DNA of 64,000 nt, taken from positions 1,799,501 through 1,863,500 of the forward strand of contig NW_027506876.1 of assembly GCF_052324685.1 (NCBI RefSeq), in the 5' to 3' direction. This document shows positions 34,134-46,700 of the stretch, one piece after another. The notes beneath the pieces are model-generated. The model worked only from the letters and a program-made list of their open reading frames with translations. It had not been told where the DNA came from and made no database searches. The stretch comes from Brachyhypopomus gauderio (Eukaryota > Chordata > Actinopteri > Gymnotiformes > Hypopomidae). The translations under genes were made by a program, and so were the position numbers. Within the stretch, counting starts at the first letter, position 1. Each line of letters starts with the position of its first letter.

Positions 34134-37100
34134 TCCATTTGTCACATGTGTGCGGAGTTGTCATATGGGAAAGGCTGTTCATATGATATTTATGTGTATA
34201 GTTTTGAGAGCAGAAAGAATTTTGGTTGATGTTTTTGCTTTTTCCAAAAGTGTAAGATATTTTGTGTGTGTGTGTGTCATTAGCTAGTTTGTTAAGTTTT
34301 GACAAAAGAAGACATACTTTCAGAAATTGGGTCTTAGTGTCTGCAAAAAACAAACATAGATGACTAATGAATGTTTTTGATTATTACAAATACACAAAGC
34401 AGTCATTACATACACATGTAACACAAAGCCATTACATACACTTCAAATCTCTTTGGATTAAAACACAGCAAAGCAGCCGTGAAGCTTTTTCAACTGTGGT
34501 ACTAATTCACATAAAACACGTAACAACACATAAGACAGGATAATGCAATTTAACAGGACTACACAAAGGTGATGGACTTTCTTATATCAGTAAATTAGAT
34601 ATTCACAAACACAATAAACATGTTTCTCATACTTGCCTAGTACTAGACAGCTATCTAGTCCTATGTCTAATACAAAGCAAAGCTACAGAGTTTAAAAAGT
34701 AGATTTTCCCATTTGTGTTTAAATGGGATCAAGTTTGTGGATCTTCCACCTGTATAGTATGGGTGTCTAGCAACAGAACATCTTAAATATTCTGGGATAG
34801 TTTTTAACTATTTTATAAGTAAACAGCATCTTACATGTTTAACTCTCACTGTCTTCCCTGTCCCACTATCTTCACTGGAACAGATTATATATGTGTACAT
34901 GGACATAACTTTAAAAACAACTTTAAGCTGTTTATTTTGAGCTTTTTGTTATTTGTTCTTAAACCACTCTACCAGTTGCCTGCATAATCACTATGAGACA
35001 ACCACATTTTCTGCACAAATATACTTCAACGTAAGCAAAACAATAATATTTGAAGTACTGAGAAAAAGCTTGTAACGTAAACATTTTCTACACATCATTG
35101 GTTTTCAAACTGACTGAGGTAAATGTTTTCAACATTAGTCCTGCCCTCAAACTCTTAACAAACCTGATACCAATCATAAAGGGCTTGAGGACTAGCTGAT
35201 GGACTGATCTCCAGTCCTTCTCCAGTGGATCAATTCCAGCCCAACTAGTGATCTACCATCCATCCATCAACCTAACACTCCTCATTGAGTTCATAAATAT
35301 ACTGATTAACATTTGAATATTAGAGCAGGGTTGGTAGAATTACGTTTTAACCTCATACACAAGTCATTCTCATTTGTGTGTGCCTGTATCTCTTACAGTA
35401 GGTAAATATACAAGATCAAACTACAAAACTAGAAGCTATTAAATTCAGTTCTGGCCCATCAGACATTCCCTCTGGCATCCTGAGTTTCCCATGGCTGCCA
35501 GTTGAGCAGTTGAGCTGAGGGTCTTTATAAGGATTCATCTCCCTGAGAAGCAATGGGGGGTTTACAGTTGCCACTGGATAACATCCAGGAAATAAATCAA
35601 ATACAAATATGGACAAACATAAAAACAGAGCCTGTCCATGAGATAATCTGTTGGATCCAGACACAGTATCCAAGTACACACAAGGTCATTATACCGACAT
35701 CAGGGCTTACAAAGTATTCACACACATCTCATACACAACAGGTGATTTACTAGGAAGCGGAGGTGTAAATGTTCATGTGTGATTACTGCTGTCTTGGAGT
35801 ATCATTCAGATTCAGGCTGTGTGGGACTGTTTAACAAGTAAAACTGCAATTTGTTGCTGTCGACCACTATAACTAATCGGGATATTGGTAAATACTATAG
35901 TAAATACTATAAAAAACGAATTATCATCACTGATTCAATTCATAAATCCTTTCACATTGTTTCACATACATGACATGCTTTCTTTCTCACTGATTACATT
36001 ACTGAATCTGCCATTACCTCATTCTAAAATCACAACATGCACAGCGTATGCAAACATATGACCTTTCGGGAGTTCATATTTAGGTTCTAAAATCACAACA
36101 TGCACAGCGTATGCAAACATATGACCTTTCGGGAGTTCATATTTAGGTTCTGTTTTTCAGCAGTAAAAATATTCACCAACACTGTACTGATGCGATATTA
36201 ATAACCCAGAGCTCAAGTAACTTCCGAGTAGCAGGAATATAACCCTGAACATCCTCTCATGGTATTCCAAAGGGTCCCTCCCTCCGTATGTGGATCAGCT
36301 GCTTACATTTTTAACTGGCACAGTGTAACCGTGTGTACAGTAGTAAGCTGCACTACACCAGTTACATAACAGTGCTCAGTAGCACACCATAAATTAAATA
36401 TGCAGTATTTTTATCACTGAACTGTAGAAAGAGCTGTTGTTTCAATATAAACCACTGATCTAGTGGTTCTATTATATGAAAAGGGTTTAGGATGAAATAA
36501 CTTGGATTCAGAAGACCCAAATATGAGGCTAATGTTGAGACTCCTGAAGCTCTTTAGAAGAGCGGGAGGCTCCGCCCCCTCTGGCCTTGACAGCCAGTAG
36601 CATGTGGTGTTTTCACACTGCTGAATGTTGCATCATACGGGAGCTACAAGGATGTGCTAGACTGAAGTGAGCCAGACAGAAACTTACAGCTTACAGGAAA
36701 TGGATGTAAGCTGTATTTACCCTATTCCATTAATCACACAACCCTAAACAACATCAGGCTATTGCTTCTTTCAAAGATGTTGGTTATTTCTCTCCCATTT
36801 TAAGAGTCTTTCACATCATATCCCTTCTCAAGAAGACGTAGCAGAGTGACAGAGACCGGGTCCTATATAACATCTACTCTGACCCTTCAGGTTCAGTCAC
36901 ACAACCTTCTAATGGACCTCAGACAACATAAAAGTCACATGAATGCAAATGCCACCTGGCATCATCACGTCAGGCAAACACTCATTTACACTCAAAATCT
37001 CATTTACATCTCTATCCTGTTTAAGGGAAACAAAAGCATTTTTTCACCGAGTGAAAAGAATCTTTGAGAAAAGATTTGGCAATGCTACATTTAACATTTA

Positions 37101-38280
37101 TAATTTATATACATTTATCACTGATTTCCATATGAATACTACATCCACAATAACATTCATTAAATTATACATTAAACTATGTCATTCACTATATTCCGAT
37201 TTGAGGTCTTTTCAGTAATTCATTAGTTATCAGTGATAAGATAGACAACAATCAAAGTTTGATTTGTATATGATCATCCTAAAACTAAAATAAACAGATA
37301 GAACCAGACTAGTCCTAGGACAGGATTATCATCAGGACGTTACTGACCCTTGGTGTGTGTGTGTTCCATGGCAGTCTGTTTGAAATGGAAATACAAATAT
37401 ATATGAGGTTTTGAGCATTACTAATAAGGGGTTTCATATATGTTTGCATTTCTATTTTCTGTAAATGACATTGGCACACTGAAACCACAATTGCAAAGTG
37501 GAAAATATGCTGCTGCATTAAGAAAGTAAATTTTTTATCAAATATTTATCAAAGTTCAACCTTAAATATCAAAGATGGGTGTGGTGAGTCTCTCCTTTGG
37601 TGTTCTCAGCCTCCTCCCCAGTACGCTTGTGCACACAGCAGGAAAGACAGATAAAACTCAAGGACCACAGTAGGAACGCACATGCTAAGGTGTGTGACAG
37701 TTTTGAAGGATATCAGACCAAAATCTTTGGCTAACCAATCAGCATACTGCAAGGCTTGGTAGGCGGAGCCAAGGTAATGGAATTTAGGAATGTAAGCCTC
37801 CATTTACCCTCACAGGACCCGGTGGGGAGAGGAGAAAGCAGTTCAGTCCCATTATACCCCATTAAACTAGCTGCATAAAGGCAAAAGACACGACCACATA
37901 GCTTTTGTCTCCAGAATAAAAAGAATTCAAGTTAATTGGATATTCTAGCCTGAGTTGGAAATCTTCCAGTCATTCTAAGTTCAGTTCATTACAGCACACA
38001 ATGACTGACTGATGAGGTGTTGTGGTCCTGGGGTCGAGACCATGCTTTGCCTGGATTCACCAGGCCCTTTGAGAACTGCACCAGGTGAGCAAAGAGAACA
38101 TAAATGTGCACAGCACTGAGCCCATGGGACAGGGACAAGAGCCAGCCTTACAGATGTTACAAACCCTTAACAAACATGAGTAAATATCACTCTCTGGAGG
38201 CCATCGTTGGTACTGCTGCCCAACACTGAGTAAGCAGGATTCACTGTTAGTCAATGCACATACGTCTGTGCAAAGATATA
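34134..38280. other. AT-rich intergenic DNA, no gene recognised
   Basis: Low-repeat, AT-rich sequence with only short frames. One 68-bp tandem duplication (about 36017-36148, containing GGGAGTTCATATTTAGG) is present. It could be regulatory or untranslated sequence of C2orf68, but nothing in the sequence proves this. Confidence 0.4.
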
Positions 38281-38285
38281 TTTAT

Positions 38286-38288
<3 letters not shown>

Positions 38289-38345
<57 letters not shown>
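38289..38345. repeat. AT microsatellite
   Basis: About 28 TA units. Confidence 0.95.
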
Positions 38346-38358
<13 letters not shown>

Positions 38359-38504
38359 TTTATCTTTATCTAAGATATATATCCAATATTGTTTAGAATG
38401 TACATGTAGGTTTCCATTACATAAACAACTCTGCTCCTTCCTGAAAGTGTCTCACTGTAGCAAGACACTCACTTCAGCCCAGTCACTATCAAAAACATAC
38501 GGCT

Positions 38505-38640
38505 GGCATCCCCGTCCACGCAGACACACTCACTTCAGCCCCGTCCACGCAGACACACTCACTTCAGCCCCGTCCACGCATACACACTCACTTCAGCCCC
38601 GTCCACGCAGACACACTCACTTAAGCCCCGTCCATGCAGA
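38505..38640. repeat. 27-bp minisatellite, about 5 copies
   Basis: The unit contains CCCGTCCACGCAGACACACT followed by CACTTCAG. Confidence 0.9.
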
Positions 38641-39596
38641 GACGTGTTCATGGGCTCCAGCCGCTGGACATCCTGGTATGTGGATTGGCACCTGACTGTG
38701 TTGAAGTGCCCCACTATGCCCACTAATTACCACCAGCAAAATCAGAATCAAAACATCACAAACCTCTTTAGCATGCCTTTTAAAATATTTCTGCACAGCA
38801 ACAACACTGGTTTTGGCTCTAAAATTTCTTTGTACAACCATAAGAAAGTCCTGACAAAAGAAGAAAACTATCTTGTGTTATTTTATTTGTACAGTTGAGT
38901 TCATCACCATCACCAGTGTCAGTCAGTGAGAACTTAAAAGAAAACTACCATATGCACAAAACACAAAATATCTTAATACACATAAACACATTATTTTAAG
39001 GCTACAACCTGTTTGACAGTAAAACAAATGTCATGCAAACCCAGTCAGCCTGAACAGCACTGTAACTGTATGTGGTAGCAGGTTCTTATGGAGAATTAAG
39101 GTGAGAGCATCATTACTAGTATGGTTTTTAAAACATCTGATACATAATCTTGTGCTGTGTGTTCAAATGAAGACTGTATTTTGTATAATAAATTGCACAA
39201 AATGTGTAAAAATGTTTCCAGACATTTTTGTCATGATGGTCACTGTATTAGAATAGGCTAAAACCATTTCAATGAGTTTTGAACTCATCACAATGAGAAA
39301 TATTTCATTTCAGACCACTTGTATGTCATAACCTACATCACACTCCGTTACCCTCTCATCACACTTTAAGGTATACGATGCTAAGATTCTTCCCATATTT
39401 TAGAAAGAGGTACTCCATCCTCTTGTATAACCCTCACTTTCCTCTTCATAATCCAAAAGGCCCCAGAGTCTTAGCATTCTCAGGGTGCTCACACCCTAAA
39501 CGCACCACTGTCACCAGACCACTGCAGTGTGGTGAGCCAGACTCCAGACCTCACTGCAGCCTTTATTCCCATGTGTCATGGCTCCTGTATCAAACC

Positions 39597-42500
39597 TCAG
39601 CGTTTATTGCGCCGTTTATCCATTTCCTGTTCGATCCGTGCCAACAGCACTGCCCTCATGGCTACATCTAGAACATTCTTCTCCTCCACCCGTTCCACCA
39701 CACTCTCTGGTTCCTCCTCCTAAAACGAATAAGCAAATGAAACAACTAATAATTAGTGAAATTAAAAGAGGGGTTCAAACCATATGAAAGAGCTCAAAAG
39801 ATAAAACATTTTTAAAGATTTACCAAGAAATGCAACTGCTATGAGAACAGGAAATGGAAAATCTACACACTAAACTGAACTGATTTTCAGTTTTATTCTG
39901 ATACAGTTGTATATGCAAATGTTCACAATATTCCAGTAAAGAATAATGAATTATGTATTGGGCCTATTAACAAATAAGTTAGTTTGATCCACTTTATATA
40001 GATTAAAAACAATACTTTTTTTTTTAACAACTGCATTTGGACAAACAGTAGTTACTGGTGTAACTATAGTGTGTACGCGTTACACCTTGTACACGATGAA
40101 GGACGTCACAACGCCGTTGTCGGCTTGATAGTCGAGCCAGAAAAGTTGGCTGCCTGTGGTCTCCTGCTCGGTGCTGGAGCCACTCTCGTTCCAGTCCTCC
40201 GCTCCCACACCTGGTCCGGCCTCTGAGCCGTCTAGACCCAGAACAAATCATCACAACACATTTAGCAGAAACCCTGGGAAAGGGCTGCACGAGATTATCA
40301 TCTAGAAAAGATGAAGAAAATATTAATAATCCTGTCAGTATTACAGAGACACGGTTCTTCAAATACACACGCTGTCATACAGCTCTTAGTCACATTGTAT
40401 TTATGTGCTGTAATGCTGTAGGCGGGCTAAAGAAGGTGGGAGGGGCGTTACTGCGTGCGCGGAGGTGGTACACCTCTCTGTCGGGTCTGCGCGGGCCGCG
40501 TGGGGGCGCTCTGCGCATGCGCCGCTTCTGCTGCTCCTTCGCCTGTTTGACCTCCTTGTCGTAATCGTCCCTGAAAATAACAGATTTAGTTACAAGGTGA
40601 ACACACAGACAACATTTACAACACAGACAAATGTAGAACACACAGACAACATTTACAACACAGACAAATGCAGAACACACAGACAACATTTACAACACAG
40701 ACAAATGTAGAACATACAGACAACATTTACAACACAGACAAATGCAGAACACACAGACAACATTTACAACACAGACAAATGTAGAACACACAGACAACAT
40801 TTACAACACAGACAAATGTAGAACACACAGACAAATGCAGAACACACAGACAAATGCAGAACACACAGACAAATGCAGAACACACAGACAACATTTACAA
40901 CACAGACAAATGCAGAACACACAGACAACATTTACAACACAGACAAATGTAGAACATACAGACAACATTTACAACACAGACAAATGCAGAACACACAGAC
41001 AACATTTACAACACAGACAAATGTAGAACACACAGACAACATTTACAACACAGACAAATGTAGAACACACAGACAAATGCAGAACACACAGACAAATGCA
41101 GAACACACAGACAAATGCAGAACACACAGACAACATTTACAACACAGACAAATGCAGAACACACAGACAACATTTACAACACAGACAAATGCAGAACACA
41201 CAGACAAATGCAGAACACACAGACAACATTTACAACACAGACAAATGTAGAACACACAGACAACATTTACAACACAGACAAATGTAGAACACACAGACAA
41301 CATTTACAACACAGACAAATGTAGAACACAGACAACATTTACAACACAGACAAATGTAGAACACAGACAAATGTAGAACACAGACAAATGTAGAACACAG
41401 ACAACATTTACAACACAGACAAATGTAGAACACACAGACAACATTTACAACACAGACAAATGTAGAACACACAGACAACATTTACAACACAGACAAATGT
41501 AGAACACACAGACAACATTTACAACACAGACAAATGCAGAACACACAGACAACATTTACAACACAGACAAATGCAGAACACACAGACAACATTTACAACA
41601 CAGACAAATGTAGAACACACAGACAACATTTACAACACAGACAAATGTAGAACACACAGACAACATTTACAACACAGACAAATGTAGAACACACAGACAA
41701 CATTTACAACACAGACAAATGTAGAACACACAGACAACATTTACAACACAGACAAATGTAGAACACAGACAACATTTACAACACAGACAAATGTAGAACA
41801 CACAGACAACATTTACAACACAGACAAATGTAGAACACACAGACAACATTTACAACACAGACAAATGCAGAACACACAGACAACATTCACAACAGACAAA
41901 TGCAGAACACACAGACAACATTCACAACACAGACAAATGCAGAACACACAGACAACATTTACAACACAGACAAATGTAGAACACACAGATCAGCACACGA
42001 CGCAGGCCCAGACGTTAACATACGACAGCCGTTTATTTATAGTATTTACACCAAACGACTAGCACTGTCCACCACACTTCACACTAGTGCTGGGTCCACA
42101 CCACTGAACACTAGTGCCGGGTACACACCACTGAACACTAGTGCCGGGTACACACCACTGAACACTAGTGCCGGGTCCACAATACTGAACACTAGTGCCG
42201 GGTCCACACCACTGAACACTAGTGCTGGGTCCACACCACTGAACACTAGTGCCGGGTCCACACCACTGAACACTAGTGCCGGGTCCACACCACTGAACAC
42301 TAGTGCCGGGTCTACAATACTGAACACTAGTGCTGGGTCTACAATACTGAACACTAGTGCTGGGTCTACAATACTGAACACTAGTGCTGGGTCCACACCA
42401 CTGAACACTAGTGCCGGGTCCACACCACTGAACACTAGTGCCGGGTCTACAATACTGAACACTAGTGCTGGGTCTACACCACTGAACACTAGTGCTGGGT

Positions 42501-43046
42501 CCACACCACTGGACACTAGTGCCGGGTCCACACCACTGGACACTAGTGCCGGGTCTACAATACTGAACACTAGTGCCGGGTCTACACCACTGAACACTAG
42601 TGCTGGGTCCACACCACTGAACACTAGTGCCGGGTCCACACCACTGAACACTAGTGCCGGGTCTACAATACTGAACACTAGTGCTGGGTCTACAATACTG
42701 AACACTAGTGCTGGGTCTACAATACTGAACACTAGTGCTGGGTCCACACCACTGAACACTAGTGCCGGGTCCACACCACTGAACACTACATTAATGTACA
42801 ACTGCGGTGGGGAACTAGTGCAGCATCCCTTCACCGCTACACACCGAGCCGCGTTAGCCTGTTAGCCGCGTTAGCCCGTTAGCCTGTCTACGTTAGGTAG
42901 CGCTAGCATTGTTAGCTAGCTTAGCTCACTAACTACCTGGCGATCTGGTTTCTCCGGATGTGGTGTAAGAAACCGTGATTCATGTCCAAACGGCCTCCAG
43001 GCTTGTATCTGAGTGGTTCGCTCTCTGTATCCTGTAAAACCTCCAT
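39597..43046 (-). CDS. C2orf68 homologue (UPF0561 family)
   Basis: Complete gene on the minus strand; exons from 5' to 3': 43046-42937, 40570-40452, 40231-40086 and 39719-39597. All phases fit, giving 165 aa (human C2orf68 166 aa). The N-terminus carries the strongly conserved KPGGRLDMNHGF and HHIRRNQIARDDYDK. A basic stretch (QQKRRMRRAPPRGPRR) and an acidic Ser-rich stretch follow, then GSQLFWLDYQADNGVVTSFI. The C-terminus is a charged helix (VLLARIEQEMDKRRNKR). The function is unknown; no enzyme motif, signal or membrane segment is visible. Intron 1 (40571-42936) is filled by two minisatellites. It lies head-to-head with usp39. Confidence 0.93.
40600..41985. repeat. 37-bp minisatellite in C2orf68 intron 1
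   Basis: The unit contains ACAGACAACATTTACAACAC followed by AGACAAATGTAGA. Shorter 19-bp units (ACACACAGACAAATGCAGA) are interspersed. About 40 units in all. The repetitive Thr/Gln/Asn and Cys/Val frames across it are artefacts. Confidence 0.97.
42072..42787. repeat. 27-bp minisatellite in C2orf68 intron 1
   Basis: About 26 units of CTGAACACTAGTGCCGGGTC plus CACACCA, with a second variant carrying CTACAATA. The unit length is divisible by 3, so frames stay open on both strands. Each unit has the palindrome ACTAGT. Confidence 0.97.
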
Positions 43047-43707
43047 AACTGAGAAGTAATGTAAGATAATGAGGCAGCTCAAACAACACTCGACCCCCAG
43101 TGACGCACGCGCCGCCTCCAGGCAGGGTTGCCAGGTCCTACAAAAATATCCCGCACAAAGTCAGTGTAAAACCCGCCCTTCAGCAGCCTAAACTAGCACA
43201 AAGTTGTTGACGGGGGGGGTGTTTAAAATGGAGACAAATTAAGTATTATATCGCGATCGATTCTTAGTGTTGACTTGTAACTCCCAACTCAAAAGTAGCC
43301 CAACAAACCGCACCCCGCGACCCCAGAGTTTTTACCCGCGGCTGGACTTTCAAACAAGCCCAATGTGGCGTGAAATCCGCGAACCTGGCAACTCTGGCCG
43401 CAGCCCCCGCCGCTCGGCGCTAATGTGTTGGCCAGAAAAAATACACTCGGAGTTCACAGAGCGGCCCCCGCAGAGCGCTTTAAACCGCGTGATTAAAGTG
43501 GTTTTACAACAATTACATTAAAGTAGTAAAGTAACGTGAATATAAATATAGTGGAACAGCAAAAGCCGGAAATGAATAAATACTTCTGATGAGTAAGTTG
43601 TGGGGTACGGTTACTATCGGCCACCTATTTCTTGGCGCGCGCGTGTAGGCGGGGCGTGAGTGGCGCGTGAACGGTGTGAGGTGAAGGTCTCGTGCAGCTC
43701 CAACAAC
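43047..43707. promoter_or_regulatory. Bidirectional promoter region C2orf68 / usp39
   Basis: 661 bp between the two start codons. It is GC-rich near the usp39 side, with the GC box GGCGGGGCG at 43648-43656 and no TATA box, typical for housekeeping head-to-head pairs. A MITE fills 43123-43396. Confidence 0.7.
43123..43396. mobile_element. GTTGCCA-ended MITE, copy C, in the bidirectional promoter
   Basis: The ends are CAGGGTTGCCAGGT and ACCTGGCAACTCTG. It shares GCCCAACAAACCGC-like and TTACCCGCGGCTGGA-like segments (inverted) with copy A and ACAAATTAAGTATTATATCG with copy B. It begins 77 bp upstream of the C2orf68 ATG. Confidence 0.75.
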
Positions 43708-46700
43708 ATGGCCCATCTGAAACGAGAGCGACCGTACGAGGACGAGGACGAGGAAGGTAACGGCGTGTGAGGTGTTCATGAGGCCCAGCAGAACCGACTA
43801 ACTGTGATTAGTGGAGCTAACTAACATCCAAACGTGTGCTCGGTGCAGCGTGTAGCTAGCGTTAGCCGTTAGCCGAATACGTGCGCGCGCGCCGTGGTTC
43901 CCCCGACGACGCCGGACAGGTGATCTAAATACACCAGATCAGGACACAGGACAGATGATCTAACTACACCAGATCAGGCCACAGGACAGGTGATCTAAAT
44001 ACACCAGATCAGGACACAGGACAGGTGATCTAAATACACCAGATCAGGACACAGGACAGGTGATCTAACTACACCAGATCAGGACACAGGACAGGTGATC
44101 TAACTACACCAGATCAGGACACAGGACAGGTGATCTAACTACACCAAATCAGGACACAGGACAGGTGATCTAACTACACCAGATCAGGACACAGGACAGG
44201 TGATCTAACTACACCAGATCAGGACACAGGACAGGTGATCTAACCACACCAGATCAGGACACAGGACAGGTGATCTAACTACACCAGATCAGAACAGGTG
44301 ATCTAACCACCAGATCAGGACACATGACAGGTGATCTAACCACACCAGACCAGGACACAGGACAGGTGATCTAACTACACCAGATCAGGACACAGGACAG
44401 ATGATCTAACTACACCAGATCAGAACAGGTGATCTAACTACACCAGATCAGGACACATGACAGGTGATCTAAATACACCAGATCAGGACACAGGACAGGT
44501 GATCTAAATACACCAGATCAGAACACAGGACAGGTGATCTAACTACACCAGATCAGGACACAGGACAGGTGATCTAACTACACCAGATCAGGACACAGGA
44601 CAGGTGATCTAACTACACCAGATCAGGACCATGACACAGGCAGCTAGTCTAGCGTCGCTGCATCTCACTTTGTTTTTTCTTCCCACTCTTGTGATTTAGC
44701 TCTTGAGCTGGTTAGCTAGCACATACAACTCCATCACATTTGTTTAATGTTTGCTTATTTAGCCAGCAAGCTTAACTTTCTCTTGTTTTCAGTATCATTA
44801 GCCACATCCTTTATTTTGCGACACACTTTACTCCATTTGTAACGTTGCTGTTTTGTGAAGGTTTTTTGACTCTAAACTAGCTAATCAGTCTTTGCAAAGG
44901 TCTGAATATGAAGCCACCTGAATATAAAATCTGTTGGAGGAATAACTTGGTAGGCGTTCGTGTTTCGGCCCTTTCCTTGAAGAGAAATATGAACCCAGGA
45001 CCTTGTCCTACAGATGCACCTGGTTCTGCATCTGCCACAGAAAGCGTCGTGTTCGTTTAAAGACGTGTGTTGTAGCTACATTTCACTTACAGAAAATATA
45101 CAGCCTGATGCATGCAGTTATTGTGTATCTGGTCACAAAATGTTGGTTATATTGCCAAATAACATTTGCATAAACCTGAAATATAACATTTTCAGCATAT
45201 TGCTGATCTTATCCAGAGCAACTTCTGTGATGTGACTTCACAAACGTCAAAATATCTGAATTCCAGAGGTACCTGGAAAGGTGGGCCGCTCTCAGGACAC
45301 TGAGGACAAGAGAAGCAGACACTGTCCATACCTGGACACAATAAACAGGTTGGAGTGGAAATGTTTCATTCACCACAACTGCATCAATTCCCTCAACCCT
45401 TATGCCAAGAAGAAACTGAGTTTTATTTTATAAGCTCAGTTTTATTTTTCCTTTTTTATGTAGGAGTGTCTTGGACTTTGACTTTGAGAAACTGTGTTCA
45501 GTTTCTCTCTCCCATATTAATGTCTACGCCTGTCTCATCTGTGGGAAGTATTTTCAAGGTAAGCACTTTTAGGTACACACAAAATACTTTGCAGTGTAAA
45601 ATACAGTGATGAATAAGACATTTGCATTAATATATAAGAATGAATTTGTCTTCATTTAGCTTTTGACATTTATTTCCTCGTCTCTCAAAGAGTTCAGCTG
45701 ATTTTTATGGGAAACACCAGTTGTGAGCACAGAGCTCCTAAAGAAACCAGATTCCTACTTTTGTGCTTCATTATAAACACTCTTATGGCTGAACAACAGT
45801 GCTGGCAGACTGAACCCACAGAACTGGTCAAAGAAGCAGTAGTGAGCTTCAGTATTGTCACACCAGGCTAACTTTGTGGTCTCCATAAACATGCTAATAC
45901 ACACTGTGATGTATTTTGTGTGTGTTTCAGGAAGAGGCCTAAAGTCCCATGCGTACACCCATAGTGTTCAGTTCACACATCACGTCTTCCTAAATCTCCA
46001 CACGCTCAAGTTCTACTGTTTACCAGACAACTACGAAATCATTGATTCATCACTTGAGGATATCACAGTAAGAACTCTTCACTGCATGTGATGGGATGTT
46101 TGGACAGAATGAGGGGATGTATGTTTAATGTATTTAATCATTGAATTGTGGAAATGCAGAAACTACTGTTATAACTGTTATATCATCTTATAGCGGTTAC
46201 TGTAATGTTTCTTTATGTTTGACGTGTTTTTGTGGTGATATTTCTCTGCAGTATGTGCTGAAGCCAACGTTCACTAAACAGCACATCTCTGCTCTGGATA
46301 AGCACGGAAAGCTGTACAGAGCTTTCGATGGCACCACTTACTTACCTGGAATTGTGGGTCTCAATAATATCAAAGCCAATGACTATGCCAACGTAGTTCT
46401 ACAGGTACGACGCTTGCAATTTTAACATTGTATTCAGATCTGAAACAGAACCAAGTAAATTAAACCTTTTGTTTTAAAGTTTCCAAAATCACTTGACATG
46501 GTTTTTCTTGGATACTTTGTGTCCAATTGAAGGTGCATTATGCAGGAATAAGTAGATGAACACAGGAACTCTGGCATTGATTGGTTTGTTTATTACTCTT
46601 TGGATCCACCTTCCATTCCTATGAACACACTTCTAACATCTGTGTAGACTGGTGGAGTTCAGTTACAGTATCTATGGAGGCTGGTGGAGTTCAGTTACGG

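Noticed and set aside
40390..42865. Repeat-protein-like frames (Thr/Gln/Asn, GSTPLNTSA)
   Set aside because: They fall in C2orf68 intron 1 on minisatellites; only the exon at 40452-40570 is coding, on the minus strand.
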